Shown one piece after another: positions 9,012 through 16,391 of a stretch of 64,000 bases of DNA; position 1 is the stretch's first letter, and every line of letters begins with the position of its first letter. The notes under the pieces are model-generated. The model searched no databases. It was not told the origin of the DNA and was given only the letters and a program-made list of their open reading frames with translations. The position numbers and the translations under genes were made by a program. Source of the DNA: DAISKN01 sp963716925 (GTDB lineage Bacteria > Acidobacteriota > Vicinamibacteria > Marinacidobacterales > SMYC01); assembly GCA_963716925.1 (NCBI GenBank), contig CAVQUX010000025.1, positions 434,001-498,000 of the forward strand, given 5' to 3'.

Positions 9012-10559
9012 ATGACCATGAGTCCAGCGCTGATTTGGAGCCTCTTGATGGTGTCGTCCGCGGCCGTGGACATCCGCCTCGCCGAACAGGCGAAGGAGGG
9101 AAACCTCGAGGGAGTGCGCTCGCTCCTGAGCCAGGAAGTAGACGTGAACTCACCCGAGGGCGATGGAATGACGGCCCTCCACTGGGCGGCCTATCGGGAC
9201 GATCTCCCGCTGGCGGAGCTCCTCATCGAGGCCAAGGCCAACCCCGAGGCCGAGACTCGCGTCGGCGGCGTCACGCCTCTCGTCCTCGCGGCCCGGAACG
9301 GAAGCGGAGCGATGATCGCGACCCTGTTGAAGGCCGGCTCCGACCCGGGCAGGGCCGCTTCTACCGGAGCGACACCGCTGATGTCCGCGGCGGCTTCGGG
9401 GAGCGTCGAGGCGGTGCAGGCGCTCGTCGACTCCGGCGCGGACTTGAACGCCCGGGAGAAGACGAACGGTCAGACGGCGCTGATGTTCGCCGCCTGGGAG
9501 AACCGCGCGGACGCGATTCGCCTTCTCGTCGAGCGCGGCGCCCATCCGGGACTCACCTCGTTCGTGGCGCTCCTCGACGAGCCCCGTTTCGACGACGACG
9601 GGCTCCCGATCCCGAAACGCAAGGGCGAGCAGTCGCTGGGGAACTCCGTCATGGGAGGCATGACCGCGCTGCTGTTCGCGGCGCGCGACGGAAACCTGGA
9701 CGCCGTCCGGGCCCTCGTCGAGTCCGGCGCCGACGTGAATCAAGTGAGCGGCGGAGACGGGTCCACGCCGATCAACATCGCCATCGCGAACGGCCACTAC
9801 ACCGTCGGGAAATACCTGCTCGACCATGGCGCCGACCCGAATCTTCCGAACCTCGACGGGCTCACGCCGCTCTACGCCACGGTGAACATGCGCTACGCAC
9901 CGGTTTCCTGGGCGCCGAATCCGCGCACCGACCAGCAGAGCATAGGCGCAACCGAGCTCCTCCAGGCGCTCCTCGAAGGGGGCGCGAACCCCAACGCCCG
10001 GGTCAAGGGAAAGCTCTGGTTCAGTCCGACGTCCCACGACCGGAGCTGGGTGGACCACAAGGGGGCGACGGCGTTCTGGCGCGCCGCGATGTCGAGCGAC
10101 GTCGAAGCGATGCGCATCCTCGTCGCCGGAGGCGCCGATCCCAACCTCGCCACCGACTCCGGAGTAACACCCCTCATGGTCGCCGCGGGAATCGGCTGGT
10201 CGGGGAACTTCACCCAGAACGCGCCCGATTCGTGGATGGAGGCGCTGAAGTACTGCCTCCAGCTCGGAGCCGACGTGAACGCGGTCGAAAAGCGCAAGGG
10301 ATTCACCGCTCTGCACGGCGCGGCGTCGAGGGGCGACGACGAGATGGTCCAGTATCTCGTCGACCAGGGGGCTTCGGTGGACGTCGTCAACAAGGACGGG
10401 AACTCCCCCGCGGACATGGCCTTCGGTCCCTCGCGCTTCTTCATCCCGAGCCCTTCGACGGTGGAGCTCCTGGTGAAGCTCGGCTCGCCGTTCCAGAACA
10501 ACTGCCGCTCGGATCAGTGCGTCGACGGCAAGTTCCTGGGCGGCGCGGTCGCGAAGTAG
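9012..10559 (+). CDS. Secreted ankyrin-repeat protein
   Basis: This 515-residue protein has a short signal-like N-terminus (MTMSPALIWSLLMVSSAAV) followed by about ten to eleven ankyrin repeats running almost to the end. Typical repeat cores are GMTALHWAAYRDDLPLAELL, GVTPLVLAARNGSGAMIATL and GFTALHGAASRGDDEMVQYL. Two repeats carry long insertions, near residues 185-215 and 295-345. Ankyrin repeats bind other proteins. Its place directly after DUF1592 and DUF1552 suggests it works with them outside the cytoplasm, perhaps as a scaffold; that is inference. A GAGGAG ribosome site lies just before the ATG at 9012, which has a second ATG two codons in. Confidence 0.88.
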   Translation: MTMSPALIWSLLMVSSAAVDIRLAEQAKEGNLEGVRSLLSQEVDVNSPEGDGMTALHWAAYRDDLPLAELLIEAKANPEAETRVGGVTPLVLAARNGSGAMIATLLKAGSDPGRAASTGATPLMSAAASGSVEAVQALVDSGADLNAREKTNGQTALMFAAWENRADAIRLLVERGAHPGLTSFVALLDEPRFDDDGLPIPKRKGEQSLGNSVMGGMTALLFAARDGNLDAVRALVESGADVNQVSGGDGSTPINIAIANGHYTVGKYLLDHGADPNLPNLDGLTPLYATVNMRYAPVSWAPNPRTDQQSIGATELLQALLEGGANPNARVKGKLWFSPTSHDRSWVDHKGATAFWRAAMSSDVEAMRILVAGGADPNLATDSGVTPLMVAAGIGWSGNFTQNAPDSWMEALKYCLQLGADVNAVEKRKGFTALHGAASRGDDEMVQYLVDQGASVDVVNKDGNSPADMAFGPSRFFIPSPSTVELLVKLGSPFQNNCRSDQCVDGKFLGGAVAK

Positions 10560-10569
10560 CGGGTGGCTC

Positions 10570-10992
10570 TCAGCCTGCCGGATCCTCGAACGGATTGAGG
10601 AACGGAACTCCCGTCCGCTTCACGTCGTCCACGTTGCGCGTAACCAGAATCAGCCCGTGCACGATCGCGGTCGCCGCGAGCATCGAATCAATCACCGGCA
10701 ACGGATCGGGGACCATCAAACGACCCCACGTTTCAGCGATTTGTTCGTCCACAATGAGAATTCGCGCAGCGAACTCGGCTCGAAGTCTGGCGAGCCAGAC
10801 TTCCAACTTCTGCGCGGAACGTTCGTCCCGCCGCCGGATGGTGTCGATTCCTCGGCGTATCTCTCCTATCGAGAGAACGCTCAGGAACTTCTCTTCTCCC
10901 GCAGCGGCCCTGAACCAGGCCGATACCCGAGAGTCGCATCGCCTACCCTTGCGCAACTCCGAGAGAACGTTTGTATCGATGAGGTAGCTCAG
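10570..10992 (-). CDS. vapC: VapC-type PIN-domain toxin
   Basis: This PIN-domain ribonuclease of 140 residues is the toxin of a type II toxin-antitoxin pair. Conserved acids are in YLIDTNVLSEL at the N-terminus, IGEIRRGID, DSMLAATA and VTRN. The first ATG in frame would remove the catalytic Asp of LIDTN, so the true start lies upstream. A CTG at 10992 places SYLIDTN at the N-terminus and overlaps the antitoxin stop as CTGA, where related operons usually have ATGA. Either translation starts at CTG through coupling, or the start codon has mutated. Such toxins cleave tRNA or rRNA; the target here is unknown. Confidence 0.82.
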   Translation of the reverse strand: MSYLIDTNVLSELRKGRRCDSRVSAWFRAAAGEEKFLSVLSIGEIRRGIDTIRRRDERSAQKLEVWLARLRAEFAARILIVDEQIAETWGRLMVPDPLPVIDSMLAATAIVHGLILVTRNVDDVKRTGVPFLNPFEDPAG

Positions 10993-11237
10993 AGGGCTAC
11001 CTTCCGCCCGGTGTCCCGCGGTCGCGCGAAGTCACCATCGTCACCCACGTTGGGCATCTTCAGGAGGAACGCGTCGAACGAGGCGGCGTCGCCTCCCCCT
11101 TGCAAAGCACCTCTCAGAATCTCCCGATGCTCAGCCTCCGCGGACCGCCCGTGCTTCGCGGCTCGGATCTTCAAGAGCCTGACCAGGCTTTCGTCGATAT
11201 TCCGAACGATGAGCTGCGTTACCTTCTTGATTCTCAC
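10989..11237 (-). CDS. vapB: VapB/FitA-type ribbon-helix-helix antitoxin
   Basis: This 82-residue protein has an N-terminal VTQLIVRNIDESLVRLLKIR segment typical of FitA-like ribbon-helix-helix antitoxins. The tail (AFLLKMPNVGDD) would wrap the toxin. Such antitoxins dimerise, bind their own promoter and neutralise VapC. The GTG at 11237 was taken as the start since no ATG is available. A perfect palindrome lies 7-18 bases upstream and is a likely self-operator. The stop overlaps the toxin start, the usual arrangement for toxin-antitoxin operons. Confidence 0.8.
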   Translation of the reverse strand: MRIKKVTQLIVRNIDESLVRLLKIRAAKHGRSAEAEHREILRGALQGGGDAASFDAFLLKMPNVGDDGDFARPRDTGRKVAL

Positions 11238-11243
11238 GATAGC

Positions 11244-11255
11244 AATGATATCATT
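11244..11255. promoter_or_regulatory. Perfect 12-bp palindrome, likely VapB operator
   Basis: AATGATATCATT is a perfect inverted repeat ending 7 bases before the antitoxin GTG. Ribbon-helix-helix antitoxins bind such AT-rich palindromes in their own promoters to repress the operon, and it stands out in this GC-rich sequence. Confidence 0.55.
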
Positions 11256-11291
11256 CTTTGATGCAATTGAGCACCTGAGGCACTTCTGGCG

Positions 11292-12614
11292 TCAACGGCC
11301 CACCGTATACCAGTCCACCCGCCGGGTGAGCGCCATCGCCGCGGCCAGGAGCGCGAAAAGGCCGAGCGAGCCGAGAACGAGCGCGTAGTCCTCGAGCTGC
11401 AGGAGGACGTAGAGGTAGGCGTAGAGCCCGGAAAGGCCGGCGCCGATGGCCGTGGCGCGCCCGAGGTTTCCGAGAACGCTTCCGCTGTACGCGGCGACGA
11501 GGCCCACCGTTGCCGCGCTTGCAAGGAGATACGAATATCCAAAACCGACGTGCTCAGAGAGCGACAGCAGCATGAGATAGAACAGACAGAGCGCGAATCC
11601 CACCAGCAGGTACTGAAACGGGTGAATTCTCAGCGCGGCCAGGATCTCGAAGAGAAAGTAGACGCCGAAGGTCATGAAGAGGAAGAGGATGCCGTACTTG
11701 ATGGTGCGGCTGGTCTTGGTGTAGGAGTCGACGGGCTGGAACAGAGTGACTCCTCCCATCCACTGTGCGAGGAGATCCGCCGTCACCTCGGCGTCCTTCC
11801 ATTCCTGTGGAAAAGGGCGGGTGAGGTATGAGATGTTCCACTCGGCGGTGAAACCGTCGGGTCTCACTTCGCGGGAATCCGGGAGAAACTTTCCGGTGAA
11901 GCTCGGACTCGACCAAGTCGAGGAGAGCGAAACGCGCGTCTCCTTCCCCAGCGGGGCGAACAGGAGCTCGCGGCTCCCGTTGAGATCGAGCTCGAAGGAG
12001 AAGGGCACGCGGGCGCCGGGGGCGGCCTCGTCGAGCGGAGGCACCCTTGCATGGATTCCGCTTCCGCAGAGCGCGACCGCTCCCGGACCGGGCTCGAAGG
12101 TCAAAGCGTCGTCGCCCCAGCGAGCGACCACGGCACGTTGGATACCCCGGAGATCCGGGATCCCGACCACGAGAACCGCCTCGTTCCACATTACGTCCGC
12201 GGGGGGAATGTTCCAGTTCTCCAGATCCGGCCGTTCGAACTCTCCTCTCCACCGTAGAGCGACGTCATAGAGCGCGACCTCGTAGATGCCCCGGTAGCGG
12301 ATCTCCGGGCTCACGACGCCCTCGATCTCGAGAACCGAGGGAAGAAACCTGGTTTGACCCACGTGAGTGAGGACCTCGCCGTTCGCTCCCACGCTCCGAT
12401 AGCGATACGGGACCGACAGGATCGGTCCGATCAGCGATTGCTCTCCGCCCCATTTTTCGGCGACCTCGCGCTCGACGTCGAATCGGGTAGCCTCCCGCTC
12501 TCTCACCAGCACGCCCACGGCAGCGAGGGGAATCAGGAGAATCAGGATGAGAACGCCGATCACCACCGCCCGCGCTATGGGCGAGTGAACCCAGGAGTTG
12601 ATTTCTTCGAGCAT
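11292..12614 (-). CDS. creD: CreD-like inner-membrane protein
   Basis: This protein of about 440 residues matches the CreD (Cet) family: one N-terminal membrane segment (ARAVVIGVLILILLIPLAAV), a large extracytoplasmic domain, and a C-terminal bundle of five or six helices containing SEHVGFGYSYLLAS. Family signatures include LFQPVDSYTKTSRTIKYGIL and ALRIHPFQYLLVG. In Escherichia coli CreD is controlled by CreBC and affects envelope properties; its reaction is unknown. No CreBC pair is adjacent. The ATG at 12614 was chosen because upstream residues are not family-like. It is divergent from the aminoacylase gene, with 136 bases between. Confidence 0.88.
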   Translation of the reverse strand: MLEEINSWVHSPIARAVVIGVLILILLIPLAAVGVLVREREATRFDVEREVAEKWGGEQSLIGPILSVPYRYRSVGANGEVLTHVGQTRFLPSVLEIEGVVSPEIRYRGIYEVALYDVALRWRGEFERPDLENWNIPPADVMWNEAVLVVGIPDLRGIQRAVVARWGDDALTFEPGPGAVALCGSGIHARVPPLDEAAPGARVPFSFELDLNGSRELLFAPLGKETRVSLSSTWSSPSFTGKFLPDSREVRPDGFTAEWNISYLTRPFPQEWKDAEVTADLLAQWMGGVTLFQPVDSYTKTSRTIKYGILFLFMTFGVYFLFEILAALRIHPFQYLLVGFALCLFYLMLLSLSEHVGFGYSYLLASAATVGLVAAYSGSVLGNLGRATAIGAGLSGLYAYLYVLLQLEDYALVLGSLGLFALLAAAMALTRRVDWYTVGR

Positions 12615-12750
12615 CGATCTCTCCTTCACGCCGATCGAACCGCAAGAAAACCGGTTTCCGATGGCAGGAGCGTGGCAACTCGAAGGAGAAATGAAGCGGG
12701 ATTGTGGCGGACTCTTCTTCTGTGACATCCTCGACCGCAAGAGGTGGCGC

Positions 12751-14445
12751 ATGAGGGGTTTGTGGTCCTTGTTCGTCGTGGTTTCGTTCGCGTCCTCCAC
12801 CTCCGCGCAGGAGGTCTACGACGTCCTGATTCGCGGAGGAAGGGTCCTCGACGGTTCGGGAAATCCCTTCATCAAGGCCGACGTCGGCCTCAGCGGCGAC
12901 ACCGTGGCCGCGATCGGGGACCTCTCCGAGGCATCGGCTGCGAGAACCATCGACGCCTCGGGAAAGTACGTCGTCCCGGGTTTCATCGCGCTCCACGAGC
13001 ACATCGATCACGACATTCTCGAAGGAAACGGAAATCTGCCGAACTTCACCACGCAGGGATTCACGACCGCGGTGCTGAACGCGGACGGCCGCACCGCCCT
13101 CTGGCCCGTCTCCCAGCAGCGCGCGGCGATGGAGAAAGCGGGCTCGGCGCTGAACGTGGTGATGATGGTCGGACATGGAACGGTTCGCTCGCGTGTGATG
13201 GGCGACGATTTCCGGCGTCCAGCCACCGCGGCCGAGATCGCGGAGATGAAGGCCCTGGTTCGCCAGGGAATGGAAGAAGGCGCTTTCGGCCTGTCGACCG
13301 GCCTCGAGTACGTTCCGATGCGTTACAGCTCCGAGGAAGAGGTTCTTGAGCTCGCGAAGGAAGTCGCCCCCTTCGGCGGCCACTACCAGGCGCATCTCCG
13401 CAGCCAGGGACAGTACGCCAAGTGGCAGCTCCCGAGCTACGAAGAGAAGCCCGTCACCCAGATCGACGCCGTCATGGAGACCCTCCAGATCGCGAAGCTC
13501 GCGGGGATTCCGGTGATGATGGACCACCTCCATCCCAAAGGACCTCGTGAATGGGGTTCGGGCAAGATCATCACCCAGCTCGTGGACCGGGCCTGGCAGG
13601 AAGGGCATCAGGTCTACATCAACATGCACTCCTACGAGGCCTACGACGAGAACATCATCCTCGTGCCTCGCTGGGCGCTCGTGGTGAAGCCCGTGGCGGG
13701 CCTCGGCCAGTACGACTCCAACCATCCCGAGGCCGATTACACCAACCTGCGCGAGAACCTGAAGCGCCGGCTCGCCGACCCCGAGCTCAACCGCGTCATC
13801 CGCAGGGACATCGCCTACGAGCTCGATCGCCAGGGAGGACCGGAGGGTCTCCTGATCATGGACTACGTCGACAAGTCGTGGATCGGAAAGACGGTGGGCC
13901 AGGTCGCCAAGGAGCGGGGCGAGGATCCGGTGGACACCGCGATTCACATCCAGATGAATGGATTCGAAAGGCCCGGCGGGATCCAGCTCCGGGCTTTCGC
14001 GGTCTCGCTCCTCGATCTCGAGGAGTTCATGAAGAAGGACTACACCGGCGTCTGCACCGACCGGCAGGGAGACACCCCCGAGCTGCGACAGAACGCATTC
14101 GTCCATCCCGGCACTTTCGCCACCACCACCCGTCTTCTCCGTCAGTTCGTCTTCGAGAAGAAGGTCATCACCCTCCCGTTCGCGATTCGCTCCCTCACCT
14201 CGCTCCCGGCCTCCATCCTCGGCCTTCGGGACCGGGGCCGGCTCGTCGAAGGCGCCCGCGCCGATGTGGTGGTCCTCGATCCCGATACCCTCCGCGACAA
14301 GGCGACGTACTTCGAGCCGTTTCAGTTCAGCGAGGGCATCGAGGAGGTCTGGGTCAACGGAACGCTCGTCGTCGACGGCGGGAAGCCCACCGGGGCGAGA
14401 CCCGGCCGGGTGCTCTCCCGCCAGCGCGGGAAGGGCGCAATCTAG
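12751..14445 (+). CDS. N-acyl-D-amino-acid deacylase / D-aminoacylase (exported amidohydrolase)
   Basis: This 564-residue protein has a signal peptide (MRGLWSLFVVVSFASSTSAQ) and the amidohydrolase fold. The N-terminal sandwich (YDVLIRGGRVLDGSGNPF) leads to the metal motif ALHEHIDHD, then HGTVRS, QAHLRSQG, MDHLHPKG and a late RADVVVLDPDTL. The family removes acyl groups from N-acyl-D-amino acids with a zinc centre; the exact substrate is open. The ATG at 12751 is preceded by an AAGAGG ribosome site and begins the signal peptide. With the M19 dipeptidase and the exported amidohydrolase at 21206, it suggests turnover of modified or D-amino-acid peptides outside the cytoplasm. Confidence 0.85.
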   Translation: MRGLWSLFVVVSFASSTSAQEVYDVLIRGGRVLDGSGNPFIKADVGLSGDTVAAIGDLSEASAARTIDASGKYVVPGFIALHEHIDHDILEGNGNLPNFTTQGFTTAVLNADGRTALWPVSQQRAAMEKAGSALNVVMMVGHGTVRSRVMGDDFRRPATAAEIAEMKALVRQGMEEGAFGLSTGLEYVPMRYSSEEEVLELAKEVAPFGGHYQAHLRSQGQYAKWQLPSYEEKPVTQIDAVMETLQIAKLAGIPVMMDHLHPKGPREWGSGKIITQLVDRAWQEGHQVYINMHSYEAYDENIILVPRWALVVKPVAGLGQYDSNHPEADYTNLRENLKRRLADPELNRVIRRDIAYELDRQGGPEGLLIMDYVDKSWIGKTVGQVAKERGEDPVDTAIHIQMNGFERPGGIQLRAFAVSLLDLEEFMKKDYTGVCTDRQGDTPELRQNAFVHPGTFATTTRLLRQFVFEKKVITLPFAIRSLTSLPASILGLRDRGRLVEGARADVVVLDPDTLRDKATYFEPFQFSEGIEEVWVNGTLVVDGGKPTGARPGRVLSRQRGKGAI

Positions 14446-14499
14446 ACGGGCACCTACGGTAACGGACGTAGGGTTCACACCCGAGGGTGCGTATTTCGT

Positions 14500-14527
14500 T
14501 TGACGACTGAACCGGGGTTGCTACAAT
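14500..14527 (+). promoter_or_regulatory. Sigma70-like promoter for the small secreted protein
   Basis: TTGACG at 14500-14505 and TACAAT at 14522-14527 are separated by 16 bases, close to the sigma70 consensus. The hexamers lie about 62 bases upstream of the ATG at 14589, which is preceded by a GGAGGAGG ribosome site. Confidence 0.55.
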
Positions 14528-14588
14528 TCGGGAATCCACCCGACACGGTGTCGGGACGGTGTCCAAACGCGCGCCGGAGGAGGTCCTC

Positions 14589-14879
14589 ATGAAGCGGGTA
14601 ATGATCGCCTTCCTGGTGCTTGCGTTCTCCTCGGGCTTAGCGCTTGCCCAGGGGGACAAGACGCACGAGGTCATGGGTCAGGTCGTCAAGACCGATGCAA
14701 CGGCCAAGACGATTACCTTGAGCGTCACCGGCAAGGAAATGACCCTCCCGGTAGAGGGTGACGCCGTCGCTCAGCTCAAGGATGTCAAGGCAGGGGACAA
14801 GGTCACAGCGAGCTGCCGCGACGACTCGAGCGGCGCCCACAAGGCCGTGACCAAGATCGTCAAAGCAAAAGCAACCTAG
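14589..14879 (+). CDS. Small exported protein, DUF5666-like fold guess
   Basis: This 96-residue protein has a clear signal peptide (MKRVMIAFLVLAFSSGLALA) and a mature domain of about 75 residues with alternating short beta strands (HEVMGQVVKTDATAKTITLS, VKAGDKVTASC). This pattern is typical of small OB-like periplasmic proteins such as DUF5666, but the family call is a guess. It has one cysteine near the end of the domain. A strong ribosome site GGAGGAGG and a good promoter suggest high expression. It stands alone, with a GC-rich hairpin after the stop. Confidence 0.7.
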   Translation: MKRVMIAFLVLAFSSGLALAQGDKTHEVMGQVVKTDATAKTITLSVTGKEMTLPVEGDAVAQLKDVKAGDKVTASCRDDSSGAHKAVTKIVKAKAT

Positions 14880-14888
14880 CTTCTACTC

Positions 14889-14909
14889 GGGGCGGGGGGC
14901 GTCCGCCCC
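14889..14909. terminator. GC-rich hairpin between convergent genes
   Basis: GGGGCGG and CCGCCCC form a 7-bp stem with a 7-base loop, between two convergent stops at 14879 and 14922. There is no U-tract, so it is at best a terminator-like hairpin serving both strands. Confidence 0.35.
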
Positions 14910-14921
14910 TCGCCCATCCGT

Positions 14922-16331
14922 TCAAAGAACCGCGATGCGCTCCTCGCCAATCCGGAGAATCTCGTCGTGATCGTCGGGCGCCGGCGCGTTCGCGAGGAGG
15001 TCGAGGGCGCGCTCGCGGACCAGCGAGTCCGCTCGGGGGCTCCCGATCTCCACCCATTTCTCGAGACCGATCTTCGGAAATAGGCTCGGGTAGTAAGCGT
15101 TCTTGTACCGCTCCAGGGTCGAGGGCGCCATCAGGAAGTGACCCTCGTCCGCGAACTGCTCCACCGCCTCGGCGGCGCCCAGGGTTGCCTCGTCGACGAC
15201 GAAACCCTTGCCGAAGAGCCGCGATGCTCCGATCACTTCGTCGCCGTAGACCGTCATCGCCGGCGAATAGGCTTTGGAGTTCAGAGTGCTCCCCACGAAG
15301 GGCGCCAACCCCACTTTCCCGATGACGCTCGTGATCTGGTTCATCCAGGAAGAGCCCGCGGAGAGTAGATCCGGGCCCCAGCCGTCGCCGCTTCCTGACG
15401 TGCCCGCATGGGGAATCTTGTAATGAGCCATCATTTCGGCGCAGGCGAGGTTGATGAGAATCGTCTGGGGATCGTAGAAGTCGATCATGGTCTTCATGTC
15501 GAAGAACATGGGAAGGCTTCCGAGGATGATGGGGGCTCCCGGCTTCGCCAGCTGCGAGAGCGTGAGGCCTCCGAGGAGCTCGGCGTTCAGGAACGCGAGC
15601 GCGCCGGCGCAGGTGAGAGGGGTGGTCATGCCGGCCATTCCGTAGTTCGAATAGATGGCAGGAATCGACCGCTCGACGGAGTCCAGGAGCTTGTCCGTGG
15701 TCCCCTCGTTCACCACGAGCGGCGTGATCGGGTTCAAGTACGGTATCGCGAACGGCTTCTCGCCGAGATCGCCTCGCACGGCGTCGAGAAGCTTCAGGAC
15801 CTGCGGGTAAAGCTTCTCGTCGGAGATCAGGAGCACCAGCGGCTTGGTCGAGTTCGCGACCATCTCGAGGACCGCGTAGAGGTCCGCCACCTGCGGCGGA
15901 AGATCGCGCAGGACGCCGAGGGTCGAGATCACGTCGTAGCTCGGCAGAGCCTGGCAGAGGCGAACGCCCCGCTCCATGTGCGACCGGGCGAAGGGCGCGA
16001 GCTCGTCGGTCGCGGGGTCCTGGTAGAACAGGTTGGTGACTCCGACGCCGAACCGCGTCTCTCCGTCGCCGAGCCGGAACGCCGGCTGGCCGGCGCGGTC
16101 GAAGATATCGATGGTCGCGGGCGCCGTCTCGATGGCAGCGTCGACGAGCTCGCGGTCGAAGTACACGCGGTCGCCCTCGATCCGCGCGCCCCCGGCGGCA
16201 TAGACCTTGCGCGCCCGCTCCGAATCGACCCGCAGACCGGACTCCGCGAGGATCGTGAGCGAGGCTTCGTGGACTGCTTCGATCTGGTCGTCGGTCAGCA
16301 AGGTGAGCCGCGGGCGGGCGATGTTCTCCAT
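14922..16331 (-). CDS. MttB-superfamily methyltransferase (non-pyrrolysine)
   Basis: This 469-residue cytoplasmic protein belongs to the trimethylamine methyltransferase (MttB/MtgB) superfamily. Visible features are the N-terminal LLTDDQIEAVHEASLTILAE, GVGVTNLFYQDP, the central KPLVLLISDEK, and PHAGTSGSGDGWGPDLLSAG near the site that carries pyrrolysine in true MttB. No in-frame TAG is present, so this is a non-pyrrolysine homologue. Members of that group demethylate quaternary amines such as glycine betaine or proline betaine with a corrinoid protein. No corrinoid protein or MtrH-like partner is encoded nearby, so the substrate and methyl acceptor are unknown. It is divergent from the kinase gene at 16392. 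Confidence 0.82.
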   Translation of the reverse strand: MENIARPRLTLLTDDQIEAVHEASLTILAESGLRVDSERARKVYAAGGARIEGDRVYFDRELVDAAIETAPATIDIFDRAGQPAFRLGDGETRFGVGVTNLFYQDPATDELAPFARSHMERGVRLCQALPSYDVISTLGVLRDLPPQVADLYAVLEMVANSTKPLVLLISDEKLYPQVLKLLDAVRGDLGEKPFAIPYLNPITPLVVNEGTTDKLLDSVERSIPAIYSNYGMAGMTTPLTCAGALAFLNAELLGGLTLSQLAKPGAPIILGSLPMFFDMKTMIDFYDPQTILINLACAEMMAHYKIPHAGTSGSGDGWGPDLLSAGSSWMNQITSVIGKVGLAPFVGSTLNSKAYSPAMTVYGDEVIGASRLFGKGFVVDEATLGAAEAVEQFADEGHFLMAPSTLERYKNAYYPSLFPKIGLEKWVEIGSPRADSLVRERALDLLANAPAPDDHDEILRIGEERIAVL

Positions 16332-16391
16332 TCAGGCGTCTCCTGATCGCACATCATCTCTCGGCCGACGGTCGGGGTAAACTGTGGAATC

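Noticed and set aside
12265..14478. 737-codon minus-strand frame opposite the D-aminoacylase
   Set aside because: The plus strand has a full amidohydrolase with signal peptide and metal motifs. The antisense frame shows only low-information Glu/Arg/Val sequence and exists because stops are rare in GC-rich DNA.
14922..16331. Pyrrolysine-containing MttB
   Set aside because: The reading frame has no internal TAG codon.
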